Shown here: one piece after another, positions 55,901 to 64,000 of the stretch | Layout: every line of letters starts with the position of its first letter | How positions within the stretch are numbered: the first letter of the stretch is position 1 | Assembly: GCA_023333565.1 (NCBI GenBank) | Contig: JAJKFH010002505.1 | Span: 310,001 to 374,000 of the forward strand | Direction of reading: 5' to 3' | Source: Puffinus mauretanicus | Lineage: Eukaryota > Chordata > Aves > Procellariiformes > Procellariidae | Length of the DNA: 64,000 nt | Notes under the pieces: model-generated | What the model saw: only the letters and a program-made list of their open reading frames with translations | The model's database searches: none | Told to the model about the DNA's origin: nothing | Position numbers and translations under genes: made by a program

Positions 55901-58900
55901 GGAAAGGAGTGTGGTTGCTCTTTAATGCTTCAAGTTATTAGGCAACGGGAAGAGGGACGTTAGTTCAACTAAAGGCAGTGTTGACACATGACCAAATATA
56001 AATTATTAATCCAGGCGCAAAGTTAGAAAGCTTCTGTTCATCAGAGCAGAGAAGTTCTGGGACAGCCTGTAAGCAGGATCATTGGAAGGGGAAAAAACCA
56101 AAATCAGCGTCCCCCCAGGTGGTGGTAATATGAAACCTGATCACAAAAGGGAGAGGACATTGAGTAGCAGTGGCCTGTTGATACAGGGGTGTTCTTCCTG
56201 GTTTGGTGGTGTTATATAAGAACTATGGGGAAATGAGATTACAGCTGAATATTGCATCAGTAGCTTGCTGGCTGGGGACTGCTAAGGATTTTCATGTCCT
56301 CTCACACCGAACACAGGTTACAGAAAGACAAAGTTTAAAGTTTTGTTTTTAAATTTAAATGTGTAAATTTTAACATCATGTGGTTCCTGATGAAGTTGGT
56401 GATTGCAGTTGCTTTATATGACTCTTTACTTAGCACATTTCAGTAGCAGTGATAATTACAAGCTAAATACTGGTCTATTTTGAATGAGGTACTTTTGTGA
56501 AAGGAAGATGTTTTTTGCATCCAAGCGATTGAGCTGTTTGCCCTTTTCTGTGCTCTCGACGCCCACTCTTTCTTCAGTGTCCCACGTAGGGTTTAAGTAG
56601 TACTGCGCAAGCTAATATGGACCTAACCTGCACGTGAGAACGAAGAAAGAGCAAATCTCTTATGCCGTTGAGTTGTGAAAAGAGTGATCTGTCGCAGTGT
56701 CCTGTTGAAGTTGCATGGGTCCTTCAACAGTTCAAGTGCCTCTAAGTTTTAATCTGTGGGTTGCAATAGAGTATATGCTTTTATCCTTTGAAAAACTGGA
56801 CAAGGATGCAAGTCTGCTAAGTACAAAGGTGGGGGAGGACTTTCAGATTGCAATATTTTATTTTCATATGTCATTCTCTTTATTCTAGAATACTGTGGGT
56901 AATGCTAAGCCTAAGGAAAGAGGTGATGAAATTCCGTCATCTCCTGAAAAGCAGAAGAAATTTAAAGAACAGAGGAAAGCAACAGGTAATGCAAAGAAAG
57001 ACAAGGATGAAAAAACATTAAAGACTGAAAAAAGAATTAAGCAACCTGATAAAGAAGGAAAATTGATAGTCATCTCGGAAAAAGGCAAGGTCTCAGAAAA
57101 GAATATATCTAAGGATGGAAAAGAAGATAAAGAGAATATATCAGAGAATGATATGGAATATTCAGTAGATACACACATTGAGAAGAAGCCTGAGAATGAC
57201 AATGTAAAGAGTCCACAGGAAGACGCAAAAGAAACTAAACGAAAACGTGGAAGACCACCGATAACACCTCCAACAGGTATGTAGCTAAACTTAAACGTTT
57301 AGGCCATATATCAGAATCCTTCTAAACTGACTGTCGTGGTTTAACCCCAGCCAGCAAAAATAAACGCCACGCAGCCGCTCGATCACCCCCCCGCCCCGGT
57401 GGGATGGGGAGAGAATCGGGAGGGCACAAGTAGGAAAGCTCCCGGGTTGAGATAAAAAACAGTTTAATAATTGAAATAAAACTAAGTAGAACAGTAAAAT
57501 AACAATGAGAACAACAACAATAACAGAATACACAAAACAGGCAATGCACGATACAACCGCTCACCGACCGTGTGTCACGAACGGGGGGCGAGCCCCCCCC
57601 CCACCTGGTTTTTATACTGAGCATGATGTCACATGGTATAGAATACCCCATTGGCCAGCTGGGTCCACCACCCCGGCTGCGCTCCCCCGTCCTGGTGCAA
57701 GCATCACCCAGCAACAGCCAAAGCATCAATGGGCCATCAACGCTCCTTTCACACCGAACCCAAAACACAGCACACCCCCCAAGCTACTGGGAAGAAAGTT
57801 AACCCTGTCCCAGCTGGAACCAGGACACTGACCTAAAAGAATGAAAAGTATCTTGCTCTTTCACAACCTAAGTCTCTAGAAACTTGTAAAAAAATTTAAA
57901 TTCATCTTTGTTCAGGCTTGATTAGGACACCTGAGATCATACTTGTTAGCCAGGTTTGGAGTTTCAGTGGTTTGGTCAGAGATTAGATTTAGGCAAGTGA
58001 TCTTCATATATTAGAAAACATGTCTGCAGTAGGATTAAGTGCTAATATGTAGACTTCGGAAAGCCAGATGAAACTGTATTTATGCATATCCAGTATTTTA
58101 AGTGTGAGGCTTGGGAATTTATGTTTTCAAGAGTTTCGCAGCTGCATTTCCAGTCAATTTTTATTCTCTATCTAAATATGTAGAGCCAAGTTCTCAGACA
58201 CTGCAGCCTATAACTTTGGAGTTAAGACGTCGGAAAATACCTAAAGGAGGTGAAGTTCCATCAAAGCGTCCCAGGATTGAAAAACACTTGTGTGAGTATT
58301 TTTTGGTGTTCAACTCTCACAGAATCTGTACATGTAAGTTCCTGTAGCTTAAGTGGAGAGGAAAAAAAAAGTCTGCAGTATTAACCTTAAACTGTGATAC
58401 ATGAAATGGCTGAAATGCAGCACCTGTTTTTCTTAAATTGGCCATTCATATGTAGTGTCATCATGCTGAAATTCCCTTCTAAATCTTGGAAGCTGGGTTT
58501 GGATGAAGGAGCCACAAGCTGTGAGTCTTGATACAGAAGTTCATAGACACAAGGAAGGCAGTGATTATATTGCCTCCAATACGTAGAAGGTTATAAAAGC
58601 CTTTTTCTAGTTGTAGAAACTCTTTAGTTGCTAGATGGAGAATCTACCACATTGCTTAGCAAAGAAACTTTAATACTAGAGAAATATTCATGTCACTGCG
58701 GTCTAATAGCTTCTACTTTATCTTGGTATACTGTGTAGTGATGTTGAAGAACTTGAGTGTGTTGATGAGGAAAGAAAATTATATTTTCTATAGTAGTATC
58801 ATGAACAAGGAGACAAAGATCTGAAGAAGGCTGTCTTTCCCTTCCTTAGGACCACAAAGTCTTAAAACTTCAGTGTGCGTATGTTATCGAGCTTAGGGTC

Positions 58901-60452
58901 AAAGTTGTTTGCGTGTCTGCGTTGTCTAATCTAACTTCTGGTATTACTTACATCTGTGGGACGGTTGCTGTTTAAAGCAGTGTTTTACCAGCACGATACT
59001 GATCTGTATTCTTACTTCAAATCTGTTACTAAAAGAAGAAGTTGAGACACCTATAAGATAGGTTTTTGCTCTATTTTTATGCTTATTTATAACTGCTAAT
59101 ACGATCATAGCTTTTACAGAGAGGTCTAATCACCAGGGCTGTTTACCTTTTGCTATTAACCTCAGTCCTTAAAAAACACACTTTCAGACTGTCACTGGGA
59201 GGGGAGGTTTTCAACGTTTGCTTGTGAGCTATTTAGTAATCCTGTAACTGCAAGGTACCATTAAATTTGTCTATTCCAGGTCAGGAAAAATTGAAGAACT
59301 CTTCAGATAACCCTGAAAGAGACCGGATCAGGAGACGATCGTCAAGACTCTCATCTAGCATTAGCCATGAGATTTTAAATACAGATCATGTCACAGCTTC
59401 AATGGAAATCCAGCCTTTGAAAGATGCAGTATCTAACCAAAATGAATCTGAGAAGGGTAAGCGGCTTCCCGGTATACTCTGGATTTGTGGTGGCATGGCA
59501 GTCATCTAGTTGTTGAAAGCACTGTATTTTCACTTGCATAACCTGCAGGCTCTATATCTGCAATTAAAACCTGATTTCATCAGCAGTGCAGAGAAAACTC
59601 AAGGAAAGTTTATATCTCTTTCTGCTGCCTTGATTACCTTTTGCTTTTAATTCGCTGTCCATCAGTAACTCTAGCATTGCCCTTCCGTGGTGGGAGCTTT
59701 TCCAGTAGAGGAATAACTGGGTGGGATAACTGGCCTTGCAAAAGGAGCTCCATCGGTTGTAAAATAACTTAAAGGAAATGTTGTGGGGTTTTTTTTGTTT
59801 TCTTTTCTTTTTTTTAAGGGATGCAGGTTATGTTTGTGAAAATGAGGTAATTACAAAGTCTTATAGATTGAAGAAGTAACCCAAGTGCTAAATTTACAGT
59901 CTAATCCTCTTGTTGAATACTAAAAACACCAAATGGGATGCTTTTATTCTTAGACTGGGTGGACATAATGCTTCTTTCTGCCCTGTGCTTCACTGCCTTT
60001 CCCTTTCAGGGGGAGCTCTGGTAATGGTTTGAGGAGACCTGTCACATTTTAGGCTATAAAGAGTTAGCAGCCTGTGTGTTTCTAAGCAGCTCTAAACTGA
60101 GAGGGTTGTTGCAAGTAGCTGTGTTGTAAAAACTTAGTTTTGTGTTAATACAACAGCAAGCAGTCTGAGCAGAGATGGATATTTGTCTCCACTGTAATGT
60201 GATGAATGCACACATCAGTGTTTTGGAAGATGCTTTTGTGAGCATTTTACGCAATGAAAACTTTTTCCTCCATTCTAGTCCAGTTAGAAATTCCTGTTGA
60301 ATCTGACCAAAGTTCCAGTAAGCAAGGATCTCCTGGAAACACATCACGTAGCACAGCGCTCAGTACAGATGCCAGTTTACAGGAAGAAAAAGTTGAAGAC
60401 ACTGAGTCTTCCTCTGTTACTGTCAGAACTCAAGAACCTTCTGCTGCTACAG
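31986..60452 (+). CDS. PHF20: PHF20 (NSL-complex Tudor/AT-hook/PHD protein), 3'-partial
   Basis: Coding exons are 44519-44601, 50945-51116, 51329-51413, 52173-52252, 56889-57276, 58184-58291, 59280-59456 and 60279-60452, preceded by the promoter and 5' UTR exons. The phases join exactly through 422 codons from ATG 44519 (context ACAAAATGA, A at -3). The translation begins [20 protein letters not shown] and continues [20 protein letters not shown]. From memory this matches PHF20 much better than its paralog PHF20L1, which starts MSKKPPNRPG. Domains are Tudor 1 (about residues 4-70), Tudor 2 (about 85-145), a lysine-rich linker and an AT-hook [11 protein letters not shown]20 is a nuclear reader of the MOF-NSL H4K16 acetyltransferase complex and binds dimethyl-lysine, including methylated p53. 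The C2H2 finger, PHD finger and C-terminus lie past the window. Confidence 0.95.
32050..32130. repeat. GGCGT/GGCGA/GGGGA pentamer array in the promoter
   Basis: Tandem five-base units drift from GGCGT through GGCGA to GGGGA along about 80 bp of purine-rich + strand. A short GGGCC-type array follows at about 32,177-32,200. It is simple sequence with R-loop and G-quadruplex potential, just downstream of the candidate PHF20 start region. Confidence 0.85.
32840..38851 (+). other. First part of the long PHF20 5' intron
   Basis: AT-rich intron with no coding signal. A weak 47-bp exon-like segment lies at 34368-34414 (acceptor CTTGCCTACAG, donor GTAAGA); it may be an optional 5' UTR exon. T runs are at about 34,197-34,210 and 37,892-37,910, and a C run near 35,378-35,383. 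Confidence 0.5.
38852..38906 (+). other. Candidate 5' UTR exon of PHF20
   Basis: A 55-bp segment with a strong acceptor (TTTTTTCTTCCCTGTAG ending 38851) and a strong donor (G|GTGAGTATAAG at 38907). It has stops in the frames that could continue, so it would be non-coding. It lies between the CpG island and the start-codon exon on the same strand. This is splice-signal evidence only. Confidence 0.4.
38907..40560 (+). other. PHF20 5' intron, continued
   Basis: I see nothing beyond AT-rich intron. Confidence 0.5.
40564..40925 (+). pseudogene. RBM12: RBM12 N-terminal fragment, decayed
   Basis: From ATG 40584 the translation starts [20 protein letters not shown] and runs [20 protein letters not shown]. 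This is the first RNA-recognition motif of RBM12 (remembered MAVVIRLQGLPIVAGTMD) with four residues deleted after TMD. After FIV a frameshift moves the match to another frame, reading [15 protein letters not shown], and a TAA stop follows soon after. Weaker similarity at the nucleotide level continues to about 40,850-40,925. RBM12 has its whole coding region in one exon, so lack of introns cannot tell a retrocopy from a DNA copy. A splice-acceptor-like TTTTCTCATCTGCAG directly upstream favours a DNA-level copy. In human, RBM12 lies near PHF20 on 20q11. It is clearly non-functional. Confidence 0.82.
40926..43215 (+). other. PHF20 5' intron, continued
   Basis: AT-rich intron. I looked for further RBM12 domains after 40,925 and recognised none. 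Confidence 0.45.
43216..43388 (+). CDS. Unassigned exon-like open frame (possible terminal exon)
   Basis: A strong acceptor (14 T, then CTCCATTGCAG, ending 43215) leads into an open frame of 56 codons ending in TAG at 43386. The product starts [20 protein letters not shown] and ends [20 protein letters not shown] plus E. No donor follows in frame; instead AATAAA occurs at 43691 with a T/GT-rich stretch after it. Such balanced codon use without stops is unusual in this AT-rich intron. I do not recognise the protein. It could be an alternative last exon of a short PHF20-locus transcript, a fragment of another gene copied here like the RBM12 piece, or chance. If spliced it would enter in phase 1. 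Confidence 0.35.
43389..44486 (+). other. End of the PHF20 5' intron
   Basis: It includes AATAAA at 43691, the possible poly(A) signal for the unassigned open frame at 43216-43388. Otherwise it is featureless. Confidence 0.45.
44487..44518 (+). other. PHF20: PHF20 5' UTR portion of the start-codon exon
   Basis: The acceptor TTGCATTTTTCAG ends at 44486. The 32 bases before the ATG contain no upstream ATG. Confidence 0.7.
44519..44601 (+). CDS. PHF20: PHF20 first coding exon: start of Tudor 1
   Basis: This exon encodes [20 protein letters not shown] then ARDRLKN and two bases of the tryptophan codon that the next exon completes (TG|G). The start is chosen because the peptide equals the known PHF20 N-terminus, and the initiation context has A at -3. 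The donor is GTATTT, weak but conserved in position. Confidence 0.95.
47291..47341. repeat. 22-bp tandem duplication ending in a perfect hairpin
   Basis: AGACATCCTCTTTTATCAAA is repeated with a period of 22 bp (47291 and 47313). The second copy runs into CATCCTCTTTT (47316-47326), loop ATCA, AAAAGAGGATG (47331-47341), an 11-bp perfect stem. Confidence 0.9.
48820..48861. repeat. 12-bp perfect inverted repeat with 18-bp spacer
   Basis: CTGGCTGAGAGC at 48820-48831 and its exact complement GCTCTCAGCCAG at 48850-48861. It is GC-rich compared with the surrounding intron. It could form a 42-nt stem-loop in RNA; the stem is too short for a typical microRNA precursor. Confidence 0.85.
48988..49069. 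repeat. Perfect 41-bp tandem duplication (two copies)
   Basis: The unit starting CTGGGATGATGGTTCTTCTG occurs at 48988-49028 and again at 49029-49069 with no mismatch seen. Perfect identity suggests a recent slippage or duplication event. Confidence 0.95.
50945..51116 (+). CDS. PHF20: PHF20 exon: rest of Tudor 1
   Basis: This exon encodes (W)[19 protein letters not shown] then [20 protein letters not shown] and [18 protein letters not shown]. The aromatic residues W-Y and the [17 protein letters not shown] run are the Tudor fold and binding surface of PHF20/PHF20L1. The acceptor is at 50943-50944 and the donor GTAAGT at 51117. Confidence 0.96.
51329..51413 (+). CDS. PHF20: PHF20 exon: first part of Tudor 2
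   Basis: This exon encodes [20 protein letters not shown] then RVTSVNKD and one base of the next codon. In PHF20, Tudor 2 binds dimethylated lysine. The [13 protein letters not shown] core is intact. The acceptor is TCTTGTAG and the donor GTAAGG. Confidence 0.96.
51414..52172 (+). other. Intron of PHF20
   Basis: 759 bp. I see no feature beyond the splice signals. Confidence 0.5.
52173..52252 (+). CDS. PHF20: PHF20 exon: rest of Tudor 2
   Basis: This exon encodes (G)[19 protein letters not shown] then KAFSKDQ, which completes Tudor 2 (about residues 114-140). The donor GTAAGT is at 52253 and the exon ends in phase 0. It matches remembered PHF20 almost residue for residue. Confidence 0.96.
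52408..53504 (+). mobile_element. CR1 LINE, 5'-truncated (about 1.1 kb), sense to PHF20
   Basis: The element starts within the reverse-transcriptase region: [20 protein letters not shown] and then [22 protein letters not shown], the catalytic FADD box, is readable near 52,635-52,662 but in another frame, so there is a frameshift. It runs through the conserved 3' region and ends in a CATGATTCTATGAA tail near 53,504. The reading frame is broken in several places, so it cannot move on its own. It lies in the 4.6-kb intron between the Tudor 2 exon and the AT-hook exon. Confidence 0.95.
53505..56888 (+). other. Rest of the PHF20 intron after the CR1 copy
   Basis: AT-rich intron with a short (CAAA)n run near 54,988-55,004 and an A run near 53,957-53,967. 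No coding sequence was recognised. Confidence 0.5.
56889..57276 (+). CDS. PHF20: PHF20 exon: lysine/glutamate-rich linker and AT-hook
   Basis: This 388-bp exon encodes [20 protein letters not shown], then [52 protein letters not shown] and finally [21 protein letters not shown] is a classical AT-hook core (RGRPP) that contacts the DNA minor groove. The charged linker is probably disordered. Order and motifs match PHF20. The donor is GTATGT at 57277 and the exon ends in phase 1. Confidence 0.96.
57327..57832 (-). mobile_element. Solo LTR of an avian endogenous retrovirus, antisense to PHF20, with 5-bp target duplication
   Basis: The element spans 57332-57827 (496 bp), starts TGTCGTGGTTTAACCCC and ends CCAGCTGGAACCAGGACA, so it has TG...CA ends. 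It is flanked on both sides by CTGAC (57327-57331 and 57828-57832), a perfect 5-bp target-site duplication. On the minus strand it reads as U3 with a CCAAT box (57650-57654), then TATAAAAA (57609-57616), then ATTAAA (57463-57468), in the right order for an LTR. There is no internal retroviral coding sequence, so it is a solo LTR left by recombination. The 5-bp duplication suits ERVL-type elements. The consensus is a very common LTR type in birds, from memory. Confidence 0.9.
57833..58183 (+). other. Rest of the PHF20 intron after the LTR
   Basis: 351 bp of AT-rich intron with no other feature. Confidence 0.5.
58184..58291 (+). CDS. PHF20: PHF20 exon after the AT-hook
   Basis: This 108-bp exon encodes (E)[19 protein letters not shown] then [16 protein letters not shown]. 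It matches the PHF20 segment [19 protein letters not shown] from memory. The KRPR run may be part of a nuclear localisation signal. It enters and leaves in phase 1; the donor is GTGAGT. Confidence 0.95.
58292..59279 (+). other. Intron of PHF20
   Basis: 988 bp, AT-rich, with no feature seen. Confidence 0.5.
59280..59456 (+). CDS. PHF20: PHF20 exon: RRRSSRLS segment
   Basis: This 177-bp exon follows the acceptor TTGTCTATTCCAG. It encodes (C)[19 protein letters not shown] then [20 protein letters not shown] and [19 protein letters not shown]. The RRRSSRLS motif and HEIL match PHF20; the rest is more diverged. It enters and leaves in phase 1; the donor is GTAAGC. Confidence 0.93.
59457..60278 (+). 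other. Intron of PHF20
   Basis: 822 bp with a T-rich patch near 59,788-59,818. No coding sequence was seen. Confidence 0.5.
60279..60452 (+). CDS. PHF20: PHF20 exon: serine-rich acidic segment (last one in the window)
   Basis: The acceptor TTTTTCCTCCATTCTAG ends at 60278. The exon encodes (V)[19 protein letters not shown] then [20 protein letters not shown] and [18 protein letters not shown]. It keeps the phase-1 pattern of the neighbouring exons. The donor GTTCAA is weak. The frame stays open for about 180 bp past it but turns AT-rich and intron-like. Similarity to remembered PHF20 is low here, so the assignment rests on phase, position and signals. Confidence 0.72.
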
Positions 60453-63400
60453 GTTCAAATTTTGATTTCATATTTAATATTGATGTATTTCTTAAGGCAA
60501 CTGATGCTAGGTGTTTCATGCTTGTACGAGTGTCACTAACAAAAATTATGCGTTTTTGCAATGTTAACCACGGGGGAAAATGTATATTTTTATTCCTTCT
60601 GGACTCGCTTTTGATCTTATGCTGTGGAGATTGACAGCAATCTTCCAAAAAGTGGAAATTTTTAAATGACTAGGCGTAATATTTTTAGCATGTGAATGGT
60701 GAAATTAACAAATGCTTGTTTTCAGGTTATAATTTAATGTTTGTAATTCTGGATTAAGTTGGACTAACATCTTAAAAGGTCAGGTTCTTTTGTAATTTCT
60801 GTGCTGCAGGTATGTAGTGGCATTGATGTTTGGGAATCCTGATTGTGCATTTCTATATCCTTATGTTTTGGCTTCTGTTATACTTAAGCCCTAGACTATT
60901 TAGAGGTCTTAGTGCAAATTTATGAAATAGCTCAAACATTTCAGTGTCTGTCTTAATAATGTATATATTCTATTTTCTCTTAGCTGGGGGTTGTTGCTTT
61001 GTTAGCTGTGGATTACCTTGCTTTTTCAGATTAAAATTTCCTATACAGATAGTAGACTATGCCAAAACAGGGCTGTCCTGTGATTATTTCTTGTAACTCA
61101 GATCTGCAGCTAACTGGGGAAACTTAAACTACAAATTCCCTAGCTTATGCTCTGTCAGAGAAGCTTAATTTTAAGTGGAACTGAGAATTTAGAGGGCTTT
61201 ACACTTGCTCAGCATTGCTGGAGTAATCTGTATGTGCTAGCTTTCATCCTGCTCGTTGGTGATTCCAAATTTACCCTCCTGCTTGCACATGTCCTCTTTC
61301 ACCCACTCTCATGTAACTGTACAAATGAAATGTCCTCTCTCTTTGCCACTGATGTGCACCTTCAGTGCAGGAAGGAATTTACCTCTTTTCCTTTGCTCAG
61401 GTTTGATGTGTAAGCGGTCTTTTACTATGTAAAAATTGGAGCTCTTTTGATCTTGCTCTCCTTCCTAACTACGCTGATGATATATCTACCTGTATTGTAA
61501 CTATGGTATATTCAGAGTCTTCTCAGTTGATGTGTGTTGGGACCATGCCTTTCCTTCCCTATATTGTGGCAGTGAGTTCAGAAGATACGGAGTGGCTGCA
61601 GATTCTTTTTGCTAGTCAGGCTGCTGTGTCCTTTTCAGTTTGTAAAGTACTCTTGGGTTTAACTTTTTTTAACTGATGGGTTGTAGCTTTTTTTGGCTTA
61701 TGAAAGCAAAACCACTGTTTGGTTGTTGTAGCTGAACAGAATATTAATCTCTGCTGCCAAGGAAATGCCATTACTCTGTGTATTAGCTCTGAGTACATGA
61801 GCTATTGACAGCCTGCCTGCAAATCTCCAAAGCAAAGGAAAGATGTAACAAGTGCTGCTCCAAGTTTAAGTTGAATACTTCCGCTGAGTAATTGCAGTGT
61901 AACATCACTGGTTTCCTTAAGTTCATGTGCTCACAACTGGTGAAGCTCCTCACAAGCACTTGTCAGGTACTGCTGTAATAGTCTGCCATCCGGGTGGCTA
62001 AACTGGTACGCTGTCTATAAGAAGTTTGCAGTGCCAGCAATGTTAGCAGCTAGTGCTGTGCTTTGTAGCTCTTTCCTTTGGAATTTGAAGTTCCTCTCCT
62101 CCAAGGTGCCCTTGAAACTGAACAGGCATCCTTGAATGTAATTTTAAGATGAACAGCCATCGCCTGTTTGCAAATTTTCACCCTGGGGTAGCTTTTGCAG
62201 ATGGCAGGAGGGGTCGTCTGCTGTAGCAGCAAAGGAGCATTATTTTTATCTTCCTCCTTCACTGGATCTCTGGAAGATGTCCCTGGAGTTCTTAACAGAA
62301 AGACTGCAGAGACTTGTGTCATTGGGAGTGCAAAGAAACGCTAAAAAGCAGTGATGCTTCTTGATCCTGTTGGAATCTTGTGCTCCAGGCAAGCAGAAAG
62401 AGTGGTGGCTGTTGTGACTCCAGTCTTAGGCCTGTGAGAAGGTGTGCAGGTACAGGCATGATTCCAAACCGGTACGGTGAACTGAATTGGCCTGAGGTGA
62501 AGGACTTGCACCTTACAGACAACTCTTCTAAGAGATATAGCAGATTGTAGCAGTTTTGAAAATTGAAAGAATTTTTAGTATGTCTGATACTCACTTTTCA
62601 GCCTCTGACAAACTATTAAATAGAAGAGAAGGTATGGCAAAGCTTTCCCCTACGGTTGATACAGTCACCTTTTGGAAATGCTTTATAAGGAAAACAATAT
62701 GATAAAATACTTTTGAACTTTAGTGATCTTGCATGACAAATCTACTGCATTTCTTAAAGTGTGTTTTTTAGCTGACAACCATTTAGCCTTTTATTTTGTA
62801 AATTCCTGCAAATTTTCAATTTGAAGTGCAGCATTTTTAAGATGACACTTATCTTTTGTATAATCTTTTGGAGGTATTCATTGAACTACACATTGACAAA
62901 CCACAACTTTGCTTGATAAGGTCTGAGAATTTGGAGAATGGTAAATCTTTGCGTGTTGAAAGAACACACTGTATTAACAGTGTATTACCTGTGTTATTGG
63001 TTACAGATGTTCTTCCGAACAGTTAATGCAGTATTAAGAAGGTATCTGCTGCCATTGCCTCTGTAAAATAATCCAGAAGTACTCGTGGAATATTCTCAAA
63101 AATAAAGATTACTTTACTTGGTACCGTAACACATGTTTGGGGTTAGTGGTCAACTACTATTTTAAAAAATGCGTCCTGCAAGGGCGTCTATTTTCTAACT
63201 TAAGGACTCATTTAGGCTGCAAAGCTTTTCAGGGTGTTTCATAATGTCTTAGTTTCAAGTAACTATGAAATCAAAAGTGTTTTAAAAATTTTTACTAGTG
63301 TATGTGAACTGGTGTGTTGTCGTAGCTGTATGGTCATCTTCAGAGAAGGCTTCTTTCCTTTAAAAAAAAAAGAGTTTGGGGATCTGAGTTCAGGGCTATA

Positions 63401-64000
63401 ATGTAGTGGGAGCTAGTGTGTACTCAGCAGTATATGTTAGGAGTTACAGCAAACAAATCACTTCTAGTGACTATGAAAGAACAAATAGACAAAACAGGCT
63501 TGATTGTGTAAAAATGTTACTTCTCTGTGTATTTGTTGCTGATGGGGAATCTCTTCTCCTTCCATGAAAAAACGTGAGGGAAATGACTGACAGATTTAAG
63601 GATTTAGGTTAAACTAAAACACCAGCAGATTTTTTCTTCCTCTACTTGCATACTTACATTCTGATTGAGATTGCAGATGCAGTTTACAATTGCCTTGTTT
63701 TATGCCCTTGAACTTGTATAATACGTGTTGGAGTGAGATGCTGTGTTTTGTAAGGGAGGAAGTAGGGAGAGGAGTTCACTTGTACATTTGAAATTTATAA
63801 GGTAGTATTTCTCAATTCTGCTTTTTCAGCATTTGGGGAGCATAATTTCGGCAGCAGGTAGATGGGGCAGGACACCAGTATAATGCTGGTGTGCAGCTGA
63901 ACCATTGGGAGTTCAAAAAAACTGTGACCCTTTTGGGTATCTTTTGCCATTATTACCACTTCCCTCTGACTTCCTAATGTATATATTGCTGAGTGTTTGT
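60453..64000 (+). other. PHF20 intron running off the window
   Basis: I looked for the C2H2 zinc-finger exon of PHF20 (HKFRCKVVDC-like) and found nothing comparable. The sequence is AT-rich with no repeat I could name. Open frames such as 61147-61413 have no family similarity. Confidence 0.5.

Noticed and set aside
57322..57836. Open frames of 60-148 codons on both strands
   Set aside because: They lie inside the solo LTR, which has no coding content of its own; they are chance frames.

Overview
This is vertebrate, almost certainly avian, nuclear DNA. The signs are two 5'-truncated CR1 LINEs with the typical short tandem 3' tail, a solo LTR of a very common bird endogenous-retrovirus type, spliced genes with long introns, and a GC-rich half next to an AT-rich half. 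No operons, CRISPR arrays, rRNA or recognisable tRNA genes were seen. The LTR type suggests a neoavian bird rather than a galliform, but that is inference.

Region 1 (about 1-25,260, + strand) is the body and 3' end of a Rho GTPase-activating protein of the ARHGAP39/Vilse family. Eight coding exons (4299-22689) encode a serine/proline-rich linker with YDEP motifs, a MyTH4 domain containing a lysine-rich 90-bp cassette exon, and a RhoGAP domain. The WW-domain exons lie upstream of the window. From memory the protein differs too much from ARHGAP39 to be a plain ortholog. It sits next to PHF20, just as ARHGAP39 lies in the same region of human chromosome 8q24 as PHF20L1. It is therefore probably the ARHGAP39 duplicate from the ancient vertebrate genome duplications, in a place where I know of no mammalian counterpart.

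Region 2 (about 25,260-31,560) is intergenic: a likely polyadenylation site, an old CR1 scrap and no convincing gene.

Region 3 (about 31,560-64,000, + strand) is the 5' part of PHF20, the double-Tudor/AT-hook/PHD subunit of the NSL (MOF) histone acetyltransferase complex. A CpG-island promoter is followed by a long 5' intron, the start-codon exon at 44,519 and eight coding exons in total up to 60,452. They encode both Tudor domains, the basic linker, the AT-hook and part of the following region. The C2H2 and PHD exons lie beyond the window. The 5' intron holds a decayed fragment of RBM12, whose human locus is near PHF20, and an unassigned exon-like open frame with its own acceptor, stop and poly(A) signal. 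A CR1 element lies in the intron between Tudor 2 and the AT-hook exon. A solo LTR with a perfect 5-bp target duplication lies 55 bp past the AT-hook exon.

The two genes run in the same direction. I see no evidence that they share a pathway; their adjacency looks like ancient linkage. All homology calls come from reading translations against remembered family sequences; nothing was searched.
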